The translations under genes and the position numbers were made by a program. From Synechococcus sp. PROS-9-1 (GTDB lineage Bacteria; Cyanobacteriota; Cyanobacteriia; PCC-6307; Cyanobiaceae): a DNA stretch of 64,000 nt. Below are positions 37,992-47,280 of this stretch, piece after piece. The notes under the pieces were generated by a model. That model ran no database searches. It had not been told where the DNA came from and saw only the letters and a list, made by a program, of their open reading frames with translations. Location of the stretch: contig NZ_CP047961.1 of assembly GCF_014279775.1 (NCBI RefSeq), forward strand, positions 124,001-188,000. Reading direction: 5' to 3'. The first letter of the stretch is position 1. The number at the start of each line of letters is the position of its first letter.

Positions 37992-39743
37992 TTGACGGCA
38001 CAACCTCCCTTTAATCAGCAACATCCCCTTTCTACCCCCACGCTGCTGCTGGGTATATGGAAACATCTCAGCCGCCGCCGCCGCATGCAGTTGGGCTTGC
38101 TTCCTTTGGTAATGCTCTCCAGTGGTGTAGCAGAGCTGGTGTCCCTGGGGGCGGTCTTGCCATTCCTGAGCGTCCTCAGCGACCCAGAGCGACTCTGGCA
38201 GCAATCGCTGATACAAGTAGTAGCAGTTCATGTTGGCTGGTCAAGGGCGAGTCAGCTTGTATTGCCGGCAACGCTGGCGTTTGCGGCAGCTGCTGTTTCG
38301 GCGGCGCTGATCCGGCTGGCCAACCTTTGGCTGAATGGCCGCTTGGCAGCGGCTATTGGCTCAGACCTGAGTTGTGAGGCTTACCGGCGAACTCTGTTTC
38401 AGCCCTACTGCGTTCATGTGCAGCGTAATAGCGCATCAATAATCCATACCATCACTGCCCAGATCGGTCAAACAGTGGGGGCTCTTAACGCCATGCTTCA
38501 GCTTCTCACTTCCGCCGTGGTGGCGGTGGGGTTGCTTACGGGTTTGCTGTTGATTGACACTAATGTCGCTTTGGCTGCCGCGGCTCTGTTTTGTTGTGCC
38601 TACGGAGCATTGGCGATCGTCTCGCGGCGAGAGCTTCGTGTTAATGGTCAAAAAATCGCTAAGGCGTCAACCCTGCAGCTCAAAGCGCTGCAAGAGGGGC
38701 TTGGTGCCATTCGTGATGTTCTGCTTGATGGCACCCAACCCATGTATCTGCAGATCTATCGGCAAGCGGATTTCCCTCAACGCCAATTCGCAGCCAAAAA
38801 CGCCTTTATTATTGCTTTTCCTCGCTACTCGCTCGAGGCATTGGGCATGGTGGCGATTGCACTGCTAGGGGGGGCGCTGGTGGTGCAACGCGGCAGCGGC
38901 TCTGCCGTGATTCCTTTGCTTGGCGCAATGGCCTTAGGGGCGCAACGCTTGCTGCCCGCACTGCAGCAGATCTATGCTGGCTGGGCGGCTTTGAAGGGCT
39001 ACAACGCTGCAATGCAGGGTGTAATGGAGATGCTCAGCCAGCCAATTCCGCCCACAGTTATCGGGGTTGAACCACTGCCACTACGCCAAGGGATTCTCCT
39101 GTGTGATGTGTATTACAGATACTGGCAGGATCAACCTGACGTCTTACAGGGGTTGCATTTGGAGATCCGCCCAGGCGAGCGCATTGGAATTATTGGGAGC
39201 ACCGGCAGCGGTAAGAGCACCACGGTAGACCTGCTTATGGGCCTGCTGGTACCCACTTCCGGGAAGGTTCTTGTGGATGGAGCAGATCTGCACGACCCGG
39301 AGCACCCTGAGCGGTTATTAGCATGGCGCGCATCAATTGCACATGTGCCCCAGAACATCTACCTGGCTGACAGTTCGATTTCAGAAAACATCGCCTTTGG
39401 CGTTCCCTTTGATGAGATTGATTTAGACCGAGTGAAGAGGGCAGCTGGTCAGGCCCAAATAGCTAAATTTATAGAATCTAGTAGAGAAGGCTATGAGAGT
39501 TTTGTAGGCGAGCGAGGAATTCGTCTCAGTGGCGGTCAACGCCAGCGTATAGGTATTGCTCGTGCTCTGTACAAGCAGGCGCGGGTTCTTGTGTTTGATG
39601 AGGCCACCAGTGCTCTTGACACAGGCACAGAAGAGGCGGTGATGGCGGCGGTTGAAGAACTGAGTCAGGAACTCACAATCGTAATGATTGCCCATCGGCT
39701 GAGCACAGTCCAGAAATGTGACCGGCTTGTCTCACTCGATTAA
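37992..39743 (+). CDS. ABC exporter, fused membrane and ATPase domains
   Basis: A 583-residue half transporter of the MsbA/PglK type. The membrane domain spans about residues 20-330 (LVSLGAVLPFLSVLSDPERLW is typical of glycan or lipid-linked oligosaccharide exporters). The ATPase domain has Walker A GSTGSGKST near 402-410, signature LSGGQRQR near 513 and Walker B VLVFDEATSALD near 532. It likely flips a lipid-linked glycan. The start appears to be TTG at 37992, since similarity to the truncated copy at 34063 extends to this point. The next clear ATG is 90 bases in. Confidence 0.9.
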   Translation: MTAQPPFNQQHPLSTPTLLLGIWKHLSRRRRMQLGLLPLVMLSSGVAELVSLGAVLPFLSVLSDPERLWQQSLIQVVAVHVGWSRASQLVLPATLAFAAAAVSAALIRLANLWLNGRLAAAIGSDLSCEAYRRTLFQPYCVHVQRNSASIIHTITAQIGQTVGALNAMLQLLTSAVVAVGLLTGLLLIDTNVALAAAALFCCAYGALAIVSRRELRVNGQKIAKASTLQLKALQEGLGAIRDVLLDGTQPMYLQIYRQADFPQRQFAAKNAFIIAFPRYSLEALGMVAIALLGGALVVQRGSGSAVIPLLGAMALGAQRLLPALQQIYAGWAALKGYNAAMQGVMEMLSQPIPPTVIGVEPLPLRQGILLCDVYYRYWQDQPDVLQGLHLEIRPGERIGIIGSTGSGKSTTVDLLMGLLVPTSGKVLVDGADLHDPEHPERLLAWRASIAHVPQNIYLADSSISENIAFGVPFDEIDLDRVKRAAGQAQIAKFIESSREGYESFVGERGIRLSGGQRQRIGIARALYKQARVLVFDEATSALDTGTEEAVMAAVEELSQELTIVMIAHRLSTVQKCDRLVSLD

Positions 39744-39799
39744 GTGAATTGGGTGAAGGAAAGAAAACTAGTAAACGTACTTCAAGACTGATTCTGACA

Positions 39800-40471
39800 A
39801 TGCAAGAAAAGAAAAAAAATCTTGAAAGAAGTCTTCTTTTGAGTCCACCTTTCCCAAGCCAATCTCCAGCTCTTTTTTTAGATCGTGATGGTGTGGTGAT
39901 CGAGGATTGTCATTATGTGTGTGATCCTAACAAGGTTCGATTGTGTTTAGGTTCTCGGGAGCTGATTGAGCAGGCATGTCGACAAGGTATTCCTGTAGTA
40001 TTAGTAACTAATCAATCGGGAATTAGCAGGGGTTTCTTTCAGTGGGAAAATTTTGAAGCAGTTAACGAGAGGATGCAAGAGCTGCTTGGTCCTGATGCGC
40101 CGTTGTCTGCTATTTATGCGAACGGGTATGGGCCTAGTGGGCCAGTTAACAGTTGGCGTAAACCTAGCCCAAAAATGCTCTTGGAAGCTGCGATGGCTCT
40201 AAATCTTGATTTGAATGGATCAATAATGATTGGTGATCGTCTTAGTGATCTTCAGGCTGGTGCAGCAGCAGGTGTTGCCACTGTTTGCCATGTTCTTAGT
40301 GGCCATGGCCTCAGTGCCCGCAATTCAGTTGTCAAATGGCACCGGCAGATTGCGAATACTTTATCGACTGGCAATTCTTTTGGTATTCACGTGCCAGCCT
40401 TGAAACTTTTAGATACTCTTGTAAGCTTCCCGGATCAGCTTTTCGTGAATAGTAAGGCAACTCAAGAATGA
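39800..40471 (+). CDS. gmhB: HAD phosphatase, GmhB-like (heptose 1,7-bisphosphate 7-phosphatase)
   Basis: About 223 residues. The HAD nucleophile motif is LFLDRDGVVIED, with VTNQSGISRG, KPSPKMLLEA and IGDRLSDLQAG following. This is the HisB-N/GmhB subgroup, which removes the 7-phosphate of D-glycero-D-manno-heptose 1,7-bisphosphate. I start it at the ATG at 39800; an earlier frame from 39749 is lysine-rich and lacks family sequence. It begins a long chain of overlapping genes (its TGA overlaps the next ATG as ATGA) that includes GmhA- and HldE-like proteins, which supports the heptose assignment. Confidence 0.82.
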   Translation: MQEKKKNLERSLLLSPPFPSQSPALFLDRDGVVIEDCHYVCDPNKVRLCLGSRELIEQACRQGIPVVLVTNQSGISRGFFQWENFEAVNERMQELLGPDAPLSAIYANGYGPSGPVNSWRKPSPKMLLEAAMALNLDLNGSIMIGDRLSDLQAGAAAGVATVCHVLSGHGLSARNSVVKWHRQIANTLSTGNSFGIHVPALKLLDTLVSFPDQLFVNSKATQE

Positions 40472-41700
40472 CTACTTACAACTGCGACGTTCTAATAATT
40501 GGTGGTGGCATGGTAGGAATGTGTATCGCGCATCAGCTGTTGGAGCGCCAAATTGCTAAATCTATTGTTGTACTTGATAAAGAGTCTGAGCTTGGACTTC
40601 ATAGCTCAGGTCGAAATTCTGGAGTACTTCATGCGGGACTATATTATAAGCCTGGTAGTATTAAGGCCAAAGTTTGTGTAGATGGTGCTCGAAGATTGCG
40701 TGCTTGGATAGTAGAGCGAAATATATATTTAAATACTTGTGGAAAGGTAATTGTTCCTCCTCGACAAGAATTAGATGGCCAATTAGATTTGTTGGCTGAG
40801 AGAGGTAAGGCTAATGGTGCAACAGTTGAGTTTTGGGATGAGCAACAATTGCGCGAGTTAATCCCTGAAGCATGTACTTCGAGTGGTCGTGCTCTTTGGA
40901 GCCCAAACACAGCTGTAGTTAAACCAATCAAAGTCGTAAAAAGATTACGTGAAGAGCTTCAGGAGCATGGGGTCTTATTTCTCATAGGTAAGTCAGAATG
41001 GTCTGCTGAACCAAAACATCGCTTGATACGTCTTGCGAAGGACGAGCAAGTTTCCTATGGCCACCTGATCAATTGCGCAGGTTTGCAGTCTGACCGCATC
41101 GCCCATCAGTTCGGTGTTGGTCGCGAGTACACCCTTCTTCCTTTCAAAGGTCTCTATTGGCAGCTCAAGCCGGAATGTCCAATCCAACCACGCTCAAACC
41201 TGTATCCAGTACCAGATCTCAATGTGCCGTTCCTCGGGGTTCACTTCACTCCCAGTGCTGATCCAAATCCTCTTATAAGCATCGGACCAACTGCTACACC
41301 AGCCTGGGGACGAGAAAACTATCGTGGAATCGATGCCCTGGAGCCAGCTATGGCTGCATCGAATTTAGCAGTATTGGCAAGGCAGTACTTCGCAAATAGC
41401 GGAGGCTTTAGGCGGTATGTGCATGAGCAAGCGTTTTTGGCCTTCCCGCCCTTACTGCTACGAGCAGCTCAGCAGTTGATCCCGGCAGTGAGGGCAGAGC
41501 ATATTGAGTTGAGTCAGAAAGTAGGTATACGATCTCAACTATTCAATCGCAACACTCAGCGACTGGAAGACGATTTTCTATGTCTCCCAGGTCCCGCCAG
41601 CACACACGTAATGAATGCCATTTCTCCAGCTTTCACCGCTAGCTTTGCCTTATCTGATCTGATTCTCGATGAGGCTTCACAAAGGATGGAATTTGGATGA
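40468..41700 (+). CDS. FAD-dependent oxidoreductase, L-2-hydroxyglutarate oxidase-like
   Basis: A 410-residue DAO-fold flavoprotein. The FAD motif is LIIGGGMVGMCIAHQLL at the N-terminus. HSSGRNSGVLHAGLYYKPGS follows, the characteristic block of the LhgO family, with LINCAGLQSDRIA later. LhgO oxidises L-2-hydroxyglutarate to 2-oxoglutarate. In a sugar cluster the substrate may instead be a hydroxy acid or sugar acid side product; this is inference. It overlaps both neighbours by four bases. Confidence 0.8.
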   Translation: MTTYNCDVLIIGGGMVGMCIAHQLLERQIAKSIVVLDKESELGLHSSGRNSGVLHAGLYYKPGSIKAKVCVDGARRLRAWIVERNIYLNTCGKVIVPPRQELDGQLDLLAERGKANGATVEFWDEQQLRELIPEACTSSGRALWSPNTAVVKPIKVVKRLREELQEHGVLFLIGKSEWSAEPKHRLIRLAKDEQVSYGHLINCAGLQSDRIAHQFGVGREYTLLPFKGLYWQLKPECPIQPRSNLYPVPDLNVPFLGVHFTPSADPNPLISIGPTATPAWGRENYRGIDALEPAMAASNLAVLARQYFANSGGFRRYVHEQAFLAFPPLLLRAAQQLIPAVRAEHIELSQKVGIRSQLFNRNTQRLEDDFLCLPGPASTHVMNAISPAFTASFALSDLILDEASQRMEFG

Positions 41701-42416
41701 GTCGTCCTATTCGCGCGCTGCTCTTAGCAGCTGGCCTTGGCACCCGGCTTCGACCAATTACTCTTCATACACCGAAGTGTCTGGTACAGGTGGCTGGTTT
41801 GCCATTGTTAGGGCGCTGGTTGCGACAGCTTGAGATGGCAGGATGCGAGGCAGTATTGATCAACACTCATTATTTAGCTGATCAAGTCGAAGATTTTCTT
41901 AAAAAGTGGCGCTCGCCTGTGATGCAGATAATTACTACTTATGAGCCTGAGTTGCTCGGAACAGCAGGTACACTTTTGGCTAATCAGTCTTTCTTTGAAG
42001 GTGCCACCGGTCTGCTGATCCATGCGGATAACGCTATGGAAGGCGATCTGCAGGAACTACTTTCTGCGCACAAAAGCCGTTCGAACCAATGCTTGTTAAC
42101 AATGCTCACCTTTTGTACTGATAATCCAAGGAGTTGTGGAATTGTTGCAACAGATTCCCTGGGTCTTGTGATTGACTTTCACGAAAAAGTTGATGATCCT
42201 CCCGGTAACTGTGCAAACGGGGCGCTTTATGCATTTGATGCATCTCTCCTGGATCACCTCTCGAGCATGTCACCTTGGCCCAGTGACTTCAGCATCGAAG
42301 TTATCCCTGACTTGTTAGGCAAAATTCAGACTTGGCACACTGATCAGCTCTATCTCGATATCGGCACGCCTGCGGCACTAACACAAGCCCAAGCTTTGCT
42401 TTCACCGATTTTATGA
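41697..42416 (+). CDS. sugar-1-phosphate nucleotidyltransferase, HddC-like
   Basis: A 239-residue single-domain nucleotidyltransferase with the signature LLAAGLGTRLRPITLHTPKCLVQV (read in pieces from residue 10), INTHYLADQVEDF and a final DIGTPAALTQA. This compact type includes HddC (GDP-heptose) and mannose-1-phosphate guanylyltransferases. With GmhA next to it, D-glycero-D-manno-heptose 1-phosphate is the best guess at the sugar. The nucleotide is not determined. Confidence 0.8.
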   Translation: MSRPIRALLLAAGLGTRLRPITLHTPKCLVQVAGLPLLGRWLRQLEMAGCEAVLINTHYLADQVEDFLKKWRSPVMQIITTYEPELLGTAGTLLANQSFFEGATGLLIHADNAMEGDLQELLSAHKSRSNQCLLTMLTFCTDNPRSCGIVATDSLGLVIDFHEKVDDPPGNCANGALYAFDASLLDHLSSMSPWPSDFSIEVIPDLLGKIQTWHTDQLYLDIGTPAALTQAQALLSPIL

Positions 42417-43036
42417 CTCTCACTCAAAGTGTTTTTGCTGTTAAAGCGACTGATTACCTGAATCGCTTACAGAGCTGTTTTAGCCCAGAGATTTTGGCAG
42501 CAGTAGAAATATTGGCTAAGGAGATTCGCCAAGCTTGGGCCGAGGGACGCAATGTGTTTATATGCGGCAATGGTGGTAGTGCTGCCAATGCTATTCACCT
42601 TGCAAATGACTTTCATTACGGAATCGGAGCCTGTGGACCTGGTCCAAGTTTGCCAGGGCTTCGAGTTGAAGCGCTTCCCGCTAACGCTGGAGTGATAACT
42701 TGTTTGGCGAATGATACCGGCTATGACAATATTTATTCTCACCAGCTGCAGGTGAAGGGCCAGCCTGGAGATCTTCTAATCGTGCTTTCTGGGAGCGGCA
42801 ATTCTCCCAACGTAGTGAAGGCACTGGAAACTGCAGATTCTCAGCAGATGAAAACTTTCGCGATCTTGGCCTTCTCTGGTGGTCGCTGCCTCGAGCTTGC
42901 TCAAGTGCCAATTCATTTCGCTATCGATGATATGCAGATTGCTGAGGACACTCAGCTTGTGGTTGGTCACTTGTGCATGCAGTGGCTGAGTAACAACAAG
43001 CCCACTGAACTTCCCCCCCTACACTCAAATTATTGA
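42413..43036 (+). CDS. gmhA: SIS-domain sedoheptulose-7-phosphate isomerase
   Basis: A 207-residue SIS protein. FICGNGGSAANAIHLANDFHYG and VLSGSGNSPNVVKALE are the two sugar-phosphate loops of the GmhA family. It converts sedoheptulose 7-phosphate to D-glycero-D-manno-heptose 7-phosphate, the first step of heptose synthesis. It overlaps the preceding gene by four bases and is three bases from the next. Confidence 0.88.
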   Translation: MTLTQSVFAVKATDYLNRLQSCFSPEILAAVEILAKEIRQAWAEGRNVFICGNGGSAANAIHLANDFHYGIGACGPGPSLPGLRVEALPANAGVITCLANDTGYDNIYSHQLQVKGQPGDLLIVLSGSGNSPNVVKALETADSQQMKTFAILAFSGGRCLELAQVPIHFAIDDMQIAEDTQLVVGHLCMQWLSNNKPTELPPLHSNY

Positions 43037-43039
43037 CAA

Positions 43040-43711
43040 ATGGCTGAAGTTGATTTTATGAGCGTGCTTCACAAAAGCACCCAAAGAGACTATTTGGCTC
43101 GTGTGAACGACTCTGAATTTCCTAAGGCTAGAGCTGCCGAACTTGCTAAAAAATTTGACTTTGATTACTGGGATGGAGATCGCCGCATTTGTTATGGGGG
43201 ATATCGCTATTTGGAGGGTCGTTGGGAAAAGGTTGCGCGTGCGATGGTCGACCATTACTCACTCCCGGAAAAACCCAAAATTTTAGATATTGGTTGTGGT
43301 AAAGGTTTTCTTTTGTACGACTTCCTGAAGGTCATTCCTACTGCAGAGATTTACGGAATTGATAGCTCCACGTATGCGCTCGCTAACTGCAAGTCTGAAA
43401 TAAAAGGTCGGCTGCAGCTTGGATCAGCTACAGAGCTTCCTTGGCCTGATAACTACTTCGATCTGGTAATATCCATCAATACACTACATTGTCTTCAAGC
43501 GCATCATCTAGATCCAGCGTTACGTGAGATGGAGCGTGTGGGTAAATTCCATAAATATTTATGCGTAGAGAGTTGGAGAAATCAATCTGAGAAAGCTAAT
43601 CTTCTTTATTGGCAAGTCACCTGCGAGGCTTTTCACACACCCGAAGCCTGGAAATGGTGGTTTGAACGTACCCGCTACAGCGGTGATCACTCGTTCATCT
43701 ATTTTGAATAG
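43040..43711 (+). CDS. class I SAM-dependent methyltransferase
   Basis: A 223-residue protein. The SAM-binding motif KILDIGCGKGFLLYDFL lies near residues 76-92, then IYGIDSS, LQLGSATELPWPDNYFDLVISINTLH. An N-terminal block with DFDYWDGDRRICYGGY precedes it. Substrate is unknown; within this operon an O- or C-methylation of the sugar or its precursor is likely. Confidence 0.82.
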   Translation: MAEVDFMSVLHKSTQRDYLARVNDSEFPKARAAELAKKFDFDYWDGDRRICYGGYRYLEGRWEKVARAMVDHYSLPEKPKILDIGCGKGFLLYDFLKVIPTAEIYGIDSSTYALANCKSEIKGRLQLGSATELPWPDNYFDLVISINTLHCLQAHHLDPALREMERVGKFHKYLCVESWRNQSEKANLLYWQVTCEAFHTPEAWKWWFERTRYSGDHSFIYFE

Positions 43712-43721
43712 GTAATTAAAC

Positions 43722-44771
43722 ATGAACAGACCTTTCACGACAGAGGCCGCGATACTCGTAGCTCAAAAGCAACCCTTAGTGGTGGAAACCATTGAATTGC
43801 CTGCCGAGCTCGATGTGGGTCAAGTTCTTGTGCAACTTCAAGTGAGCGGTATATGCGGATCTCAGCTTGGAGAAATTGCTGGGGCTAAGGGCCCAGACCG
43901 CTACTTGCCCCATTTGATGGGCCATGAAGGTTTTGCCACAGTACTTGATACTGGTCCAGGAGTAAAACAAGTACTGCCGGGTGACAGTGTGGTGTTGCAC
44001 TGGCGTCCTGGTGCTGGTATTCAAGCTGATCCACCCAAGTATCGATGGCGTGGTGAGCAGCTCAATGCTGGGTGGGTCACTACGTTCAATCGTCATGCAG
44101 TAGTCAGTGAAAACCGCTGCACACGGGTGCCAGGTGATACTGATCCAGATGCCGCTGCTCTGTTTGGTTGCGCTGTCACTACTGGTTTTGGAGTTGTGGA
44201 AAATAATGCTGGCTTACGTATGGGTGAGGCTGTCGTGGTGTTCGGAGCCGGTGGCATCGGCCTCAACATTATTCAGGCTGCCTGCCTTCGTTCAGCCTCT
44301 GTTATTATTGCTGTGGATTTGTTTGACAGTCGACTTGATTTGGCTCGTCAGTTAGGAGCTACTCACGTGATTAACAGTAATCGTGAGGATGCCGAAACTG
44401 CAATTCAAGACGCTTTATCTGGTCAGCCTCTTGATGTGTTTATTGATAATACGGGTCTTCCTGCGATCATTGAGCAGGGCTACCGTTTAACTCATAGTCA
44501 GGGGCGTGTGATTCTGGTTGGTGTCCCTCGCCAAGGCAATAAAACTAATCTCTACACCTTGCCCCTTCATTTCGGTAAAATTCTTACAGGCTCCCACGGT
44601 GGTGAAAGTAAGCCGGCAGAGGATATTCCTCGATATTTGCGACTGCTGCAGAAAGGCCAAATTCAGTTTCATCGTCTTGTAAGTGCCAGATACTCTCTTG
44701 AAGAGATCAATTCTGCAATTGATGCCATTCGGGATGGCAGCACAGCAGGCCGAGTGATGATCGATCTGTGA
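43722..44771 (+). CDS. zinc-type medium-chain alcohol dehydrogenase
   Basis: A 349-residue MDR. The catalytic-zinc block has SGICGSQ and LMGHEGFATV, and the nucleotide-binding motif is VVVFGAGGIGLNIIQAA. It resembles class III alcohol dehydrogenases (HWRPGAGIQ, GWVTTFNRHAVVSENR) but lacks their four-cysteine structural zinc loop. It probably oxidises or reduces a sugar hydroxyl or aldehyde made in the operon. The stop overlaps the next start as GTGA. Confidence 0.85.
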   Translation: MNRPFTTEAAILVAQKQPLVVETIELPAELDVGQVLVQLQVSGICGSQLGEIAGAKGPDRYLPHLMGHEGFATVLDTGPGVKQVLPGDSVVLHWRPGAGIQADPPKYRWRGEQLNAGWVTTFNRHAVVSENRCTRVPGDTDPDAAALFGCAVTTGFGVVENNAGLRMGEAVVVFGAGGIGLNIIQAACLRSASVIIAVDLFDSRLDLARQLGATHVINSNREDAETAIQDALSGQPLDVFIDNTGLPAIIEQGYRLTHSQGRVILVGVPRQGNKTNLYTLPLHFGKILTGSHGGESKPAEDIPRYLRLLQKGQIQFHRLVSARYSLEEINSAIDAIRDGSTAGRVMIDL

Positions 44772-46261
44772 GCGATATCCTTTACCCCCTGGAGCGGGCA
44801 TCCGGCCTCCAGTGCAATGTGCTGGCCTACGGCCACTTCACAACCATCCATCCTGGCCACATACGTTATCTTCGACATGCTAAAAATCTTGGTGAAAAAC
44901 TTTCAATTGCACTGATTGGGGACGGCAAACCCGATCAGTCGCCTTACCTTTTTTCTCAGTCAGAGCGGGCAGATGCACTGAGTCTGCTCGGGATCGCCGA
45001 TACAATTGTTCTTCTGAGGGGCGATGAGCTGATCGAAGCAATTCAGATGCTCAGTCCCGAAGTGCTGGTTCTTGGAACCGAGCTGCAGGGTCTTCCTTCT
45101 TTAGACCTTCCTATAGCGGTGTTGAAAGACCAAGGAGGTAGCGTTCAGTTTCACGCGGGTGAAGTGAGCTACGCCAGCACTCACCTGCTGATGAACTCAG
45201 AGAAAGATATTCGCCAGCAACGTCGCCTTCAGTTTGTAGCTGCTTGTCATCGGCAGGGCCTAAGCCGTGGGCATCTTTTGGCTTCAATGCAGGCATGGAA
45301 CAAGGCACATTTGATTGTGCTGGGTGACACGATTGTTGATCAGTACGTCGCATGCGAGGCAATCGGTATGAGTGCCGAGGCTCCGGTGGTGGTGGTGCGT
45401 GAGCTGGCAAAGCGCAACTTCATTGGCGCAGCTGCAGTTGTTGCATCTCACATTCGGGCTCTTGGAGCTCAGGTAAGCTTAGTTTCTGTAATCGGGAACG
45501 ACAGCACCGCCAACTTGGTTCAGCAGGAATTGAATGCTCAAGGTATTAGCGATGCACTGACGCGAGATCCCTCACGGCCCACCACCTTTAAGAAACGTTA
45601 TGTGGTGGAGAACCAGAAGTTGTTTCGAGTAAGTCGCCTTGAACAGCACAATCTTGATGCTCCAATTGAAGACAAGCTGATTGCTCGTTTGGAGGAGCTA
45701 GCACCCCATGTCCATGGCATTGTCGTTTCAGATTTTGTCTATGGGGTGGTAACTCCACGAGTGTTAGATGTAGTGCAGCAATTGTCTCAGCGTTATGGCT
45801 TATTGCTGTTTGGTGATTTGCAGTGCAGTAGTCAGGTCGGCTCAATTAGTCGTTTCCGAGATTTTTCTCTTCTATGTCCGAATGAACGTGAACTTCGCTT
45901 GGCTTTACAGGACAAAGACACTGGATTAGAGCGCCTGAGTCAGCAATTGATAGAAGAAACTAATTGTGAGCGTTTAATCGTGAAGTTGGCGTCAGACGGC
46001 TTTATTGCCTACGACCGTGACGATAAAGATCGGATTTCGAGTCAAGCCTTTCCTGCTCTTAGCGTCAATCCTCTAGATGTAACAGGAGCTGGGGATTCGG
46101 TCCTTTCAGTATTATCTACTGGTTTGGCCAGCAGACAGCCGATGATGCAAAGTGCAGCTTTGGCATGCTGTATGGCGGCATTGGCAGTTGAAACGATGGG
46201 AAACACACCGATTGGTGCTGATGAACTGCGTAACTACCTAAATGAGGTACTTCCTTTATGA
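44768..46261 (+). CDS. bifunctional nucleotidyltransferase-PfkB kinase, HldE-like with reversed domain order
   Basis: A 497-residue fusion. Residues about 15-140 form a cytidylyltransferase-like domain with the HxGH site as HPGH (His28-His31) and LGTELQGL. Residues about 175-497 form a PfkB kinase with VLGDTIVDQYV, SAEAPVVVV and the anion-hole motif DVTGAGDSV near 440. Canonical HldE has the kinase first and the adenylyltransferase second, so this is the reverse order. Expected jobs are phosphorylation of heptose 7-phosphate at C1 and later nucleotide activation. GTG start within the previous stop. Confidence 0.82.
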   Translation: MSDILYPLERASGLQCNVLAYGHFTTIHPGHIRYLRHAKNLGEKLSIALIGDGKPDQSPYLFSQSERADALSLLGIADTIVLLRGDELIEAIQMLSPEVLVLGTELQGLPSLDLPIAVLKDQGGSVQFHAGEVSYASTHLLMNSEKDIRQQRRLQFVAACHRQGLSRGHLLASMQAWNKAHLIVLGDTIVDQYVACEAIGMSAEAPVVVVRELAKRNFIGAAAVVASHIRALGAQVSLVSVIGNDSTANLVQQELNAQGISDALTRDPSRPTTFKKRYVVENQKLFRVSRLEQHNLDAPIEDKLIARLEELAPHVHGIVVSDFVYGVVTPRVLDVVQQLSQRYGLLLFGDLQCSSQVGSISRFRDFSLLCPNERELRLALQDKDTGLERLSQQLIEETNCERLIVKLASDGFIAYDRDDKDRISSQAFPALSVNPLDVTGAGDSVLSVLSTGLASRQPMMQSAALACCMAALAVETMGNTPIGADELRNYLNEVLPL

Positions 46262-47280
46262 CTAGTCAGAAGATTCTGGTAATCGGAAGCAATAGCTTTA
46301 GTGGTTCCCATTTCGTGGCGGAAGCTCTGCGTGCGGGGCATGAGTTGTGGGGTGTCAGCCGCTCGCTCGAGTTGGATTCTGTCTTCTTGCCGTATCGCTG
46401 GCTTGAGAAGGTAAGTGGCCAACCACTGGCCACACCAGAGAACTTTCACTTCCAAACAATTGATCTCAACAGTCAACTTCCTGAGCTTCTGAAGTTGATT
46501 GATCTGGTTCAACCTGCATTTGTTGTGAATTTTGCGGCCCAAGGGATGGTAGCCGAAAGCTGGCTTAATCCCACTCATTGGTATCAAACCAATGTTGTTA
46601 GTCAAGTTGCTCTTCATGATGAGCTGCGTCAGCGCTCTTTCTTGAAAAAATATGTGCATGTGACCACTCCTGAGGTTTACGGCAGCACTGACGCCGGATG
46701 GATCAGTGAAACTAATCATTTTGCTCCTAGTACTCCTTATGCCGTTAGTCGGGCCGCGTGCGATTTGCATTTGCTGAGTTTTCATAAGGCCTATGAATTT
46801 CCAGTTGTTTTTACGCGTGCGGCCAATGTTTATGGGCCTGGTCAGCAGCTCTATCGAATCATTCCTCGTGCCATGCTTAGTGCTCGAACCGGTCAACCGA
46901 TGCAACTACATGGAGGTGGCTACTCCGAACGCTGCTTCATCCACATCAAAGATGCAATGCAGGCCACGCTGAGGCTCGCGTTTGAGGCAGACCCTGGTAG
47001 CACTTGGCATCTTTCCACACGAGAGCCGATCAGTATTCGGGCGTTGGTGGAACAAATCTGCGGACGTTGCGGCGTTGCCTTTACCAATGTGGTTGAGGAG
47101 ACGGGAGAGAGGCTCGGCAAAGACCAGAGCTACTTGCTTGATAGCGACTCAATTCGTAAAACTTTTGGTTGGACTGATGCAATTAGTCTTGAAGATGGGC
47201 TTTCCGATACAATTGCCTGGGTGGATAGTCACCTAGACCATCTCAAAACTCTTTCCTGGTCCTATCAACATAAAGCATGA
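46258..47280 (+). CDS. NAD-dependent sugar epimerase/dehydratase with YxxxR
   Basis: A 340-residue extended SDR: VIGSNSFSGSHFVAEAL at the N-terminus, VNFAAQGMVAESW, VTTPEVYGSTDAGW, PYAVSRAACDLH and RAANVYGPGQQLYRI. It resembles dTDP-glucose/GDP-mannose 4,6-dehydratases. The catalytic YxxxK reads Tyr161-AVS-Arg165, so the Lys is Arg. It may be a variant subfamily rather than a dead enzyme, because the rest is intact. Substrate is likely the NDP-heptose. ATGA overlaps on both sides. Confidence 0.82.
   Translation: MTSQKILVIGSNSFSGSHFVAEALRAGHELWGVSRSLELDSVFLPYRWLEKVSGQPLATPENFHFQTIDLNSQLPELLKLIDLVQPAFVVNFAAQGMVAESWLNPTHWYQTNVVSQVALHDELRQRSFLKKYVHVTTPEVYGSTDAGWISETNHFAPSTPYAVSRAACDLHLLSFHKAYEFPVVFTRAANVYGPGQQLYRIIPRAMLSARTGQPMQLHGGGYSERCFIHIKDAMQATLRLAFEADPGSTWHLSTREPISIRALVEQICGRCGVAFTNVVEETGERLGKDQSYLLDSDSIRKTFGWTDAISLEDGLSDTIAWVDSHLDHLKTLSWSYQHKA

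Noticed and set aside
46234-46905. 223-codon minus-strand frame opposite the epimerase
   Set aside because: Antisense shadow of a well-supported SDR gene in a same-direction operon.
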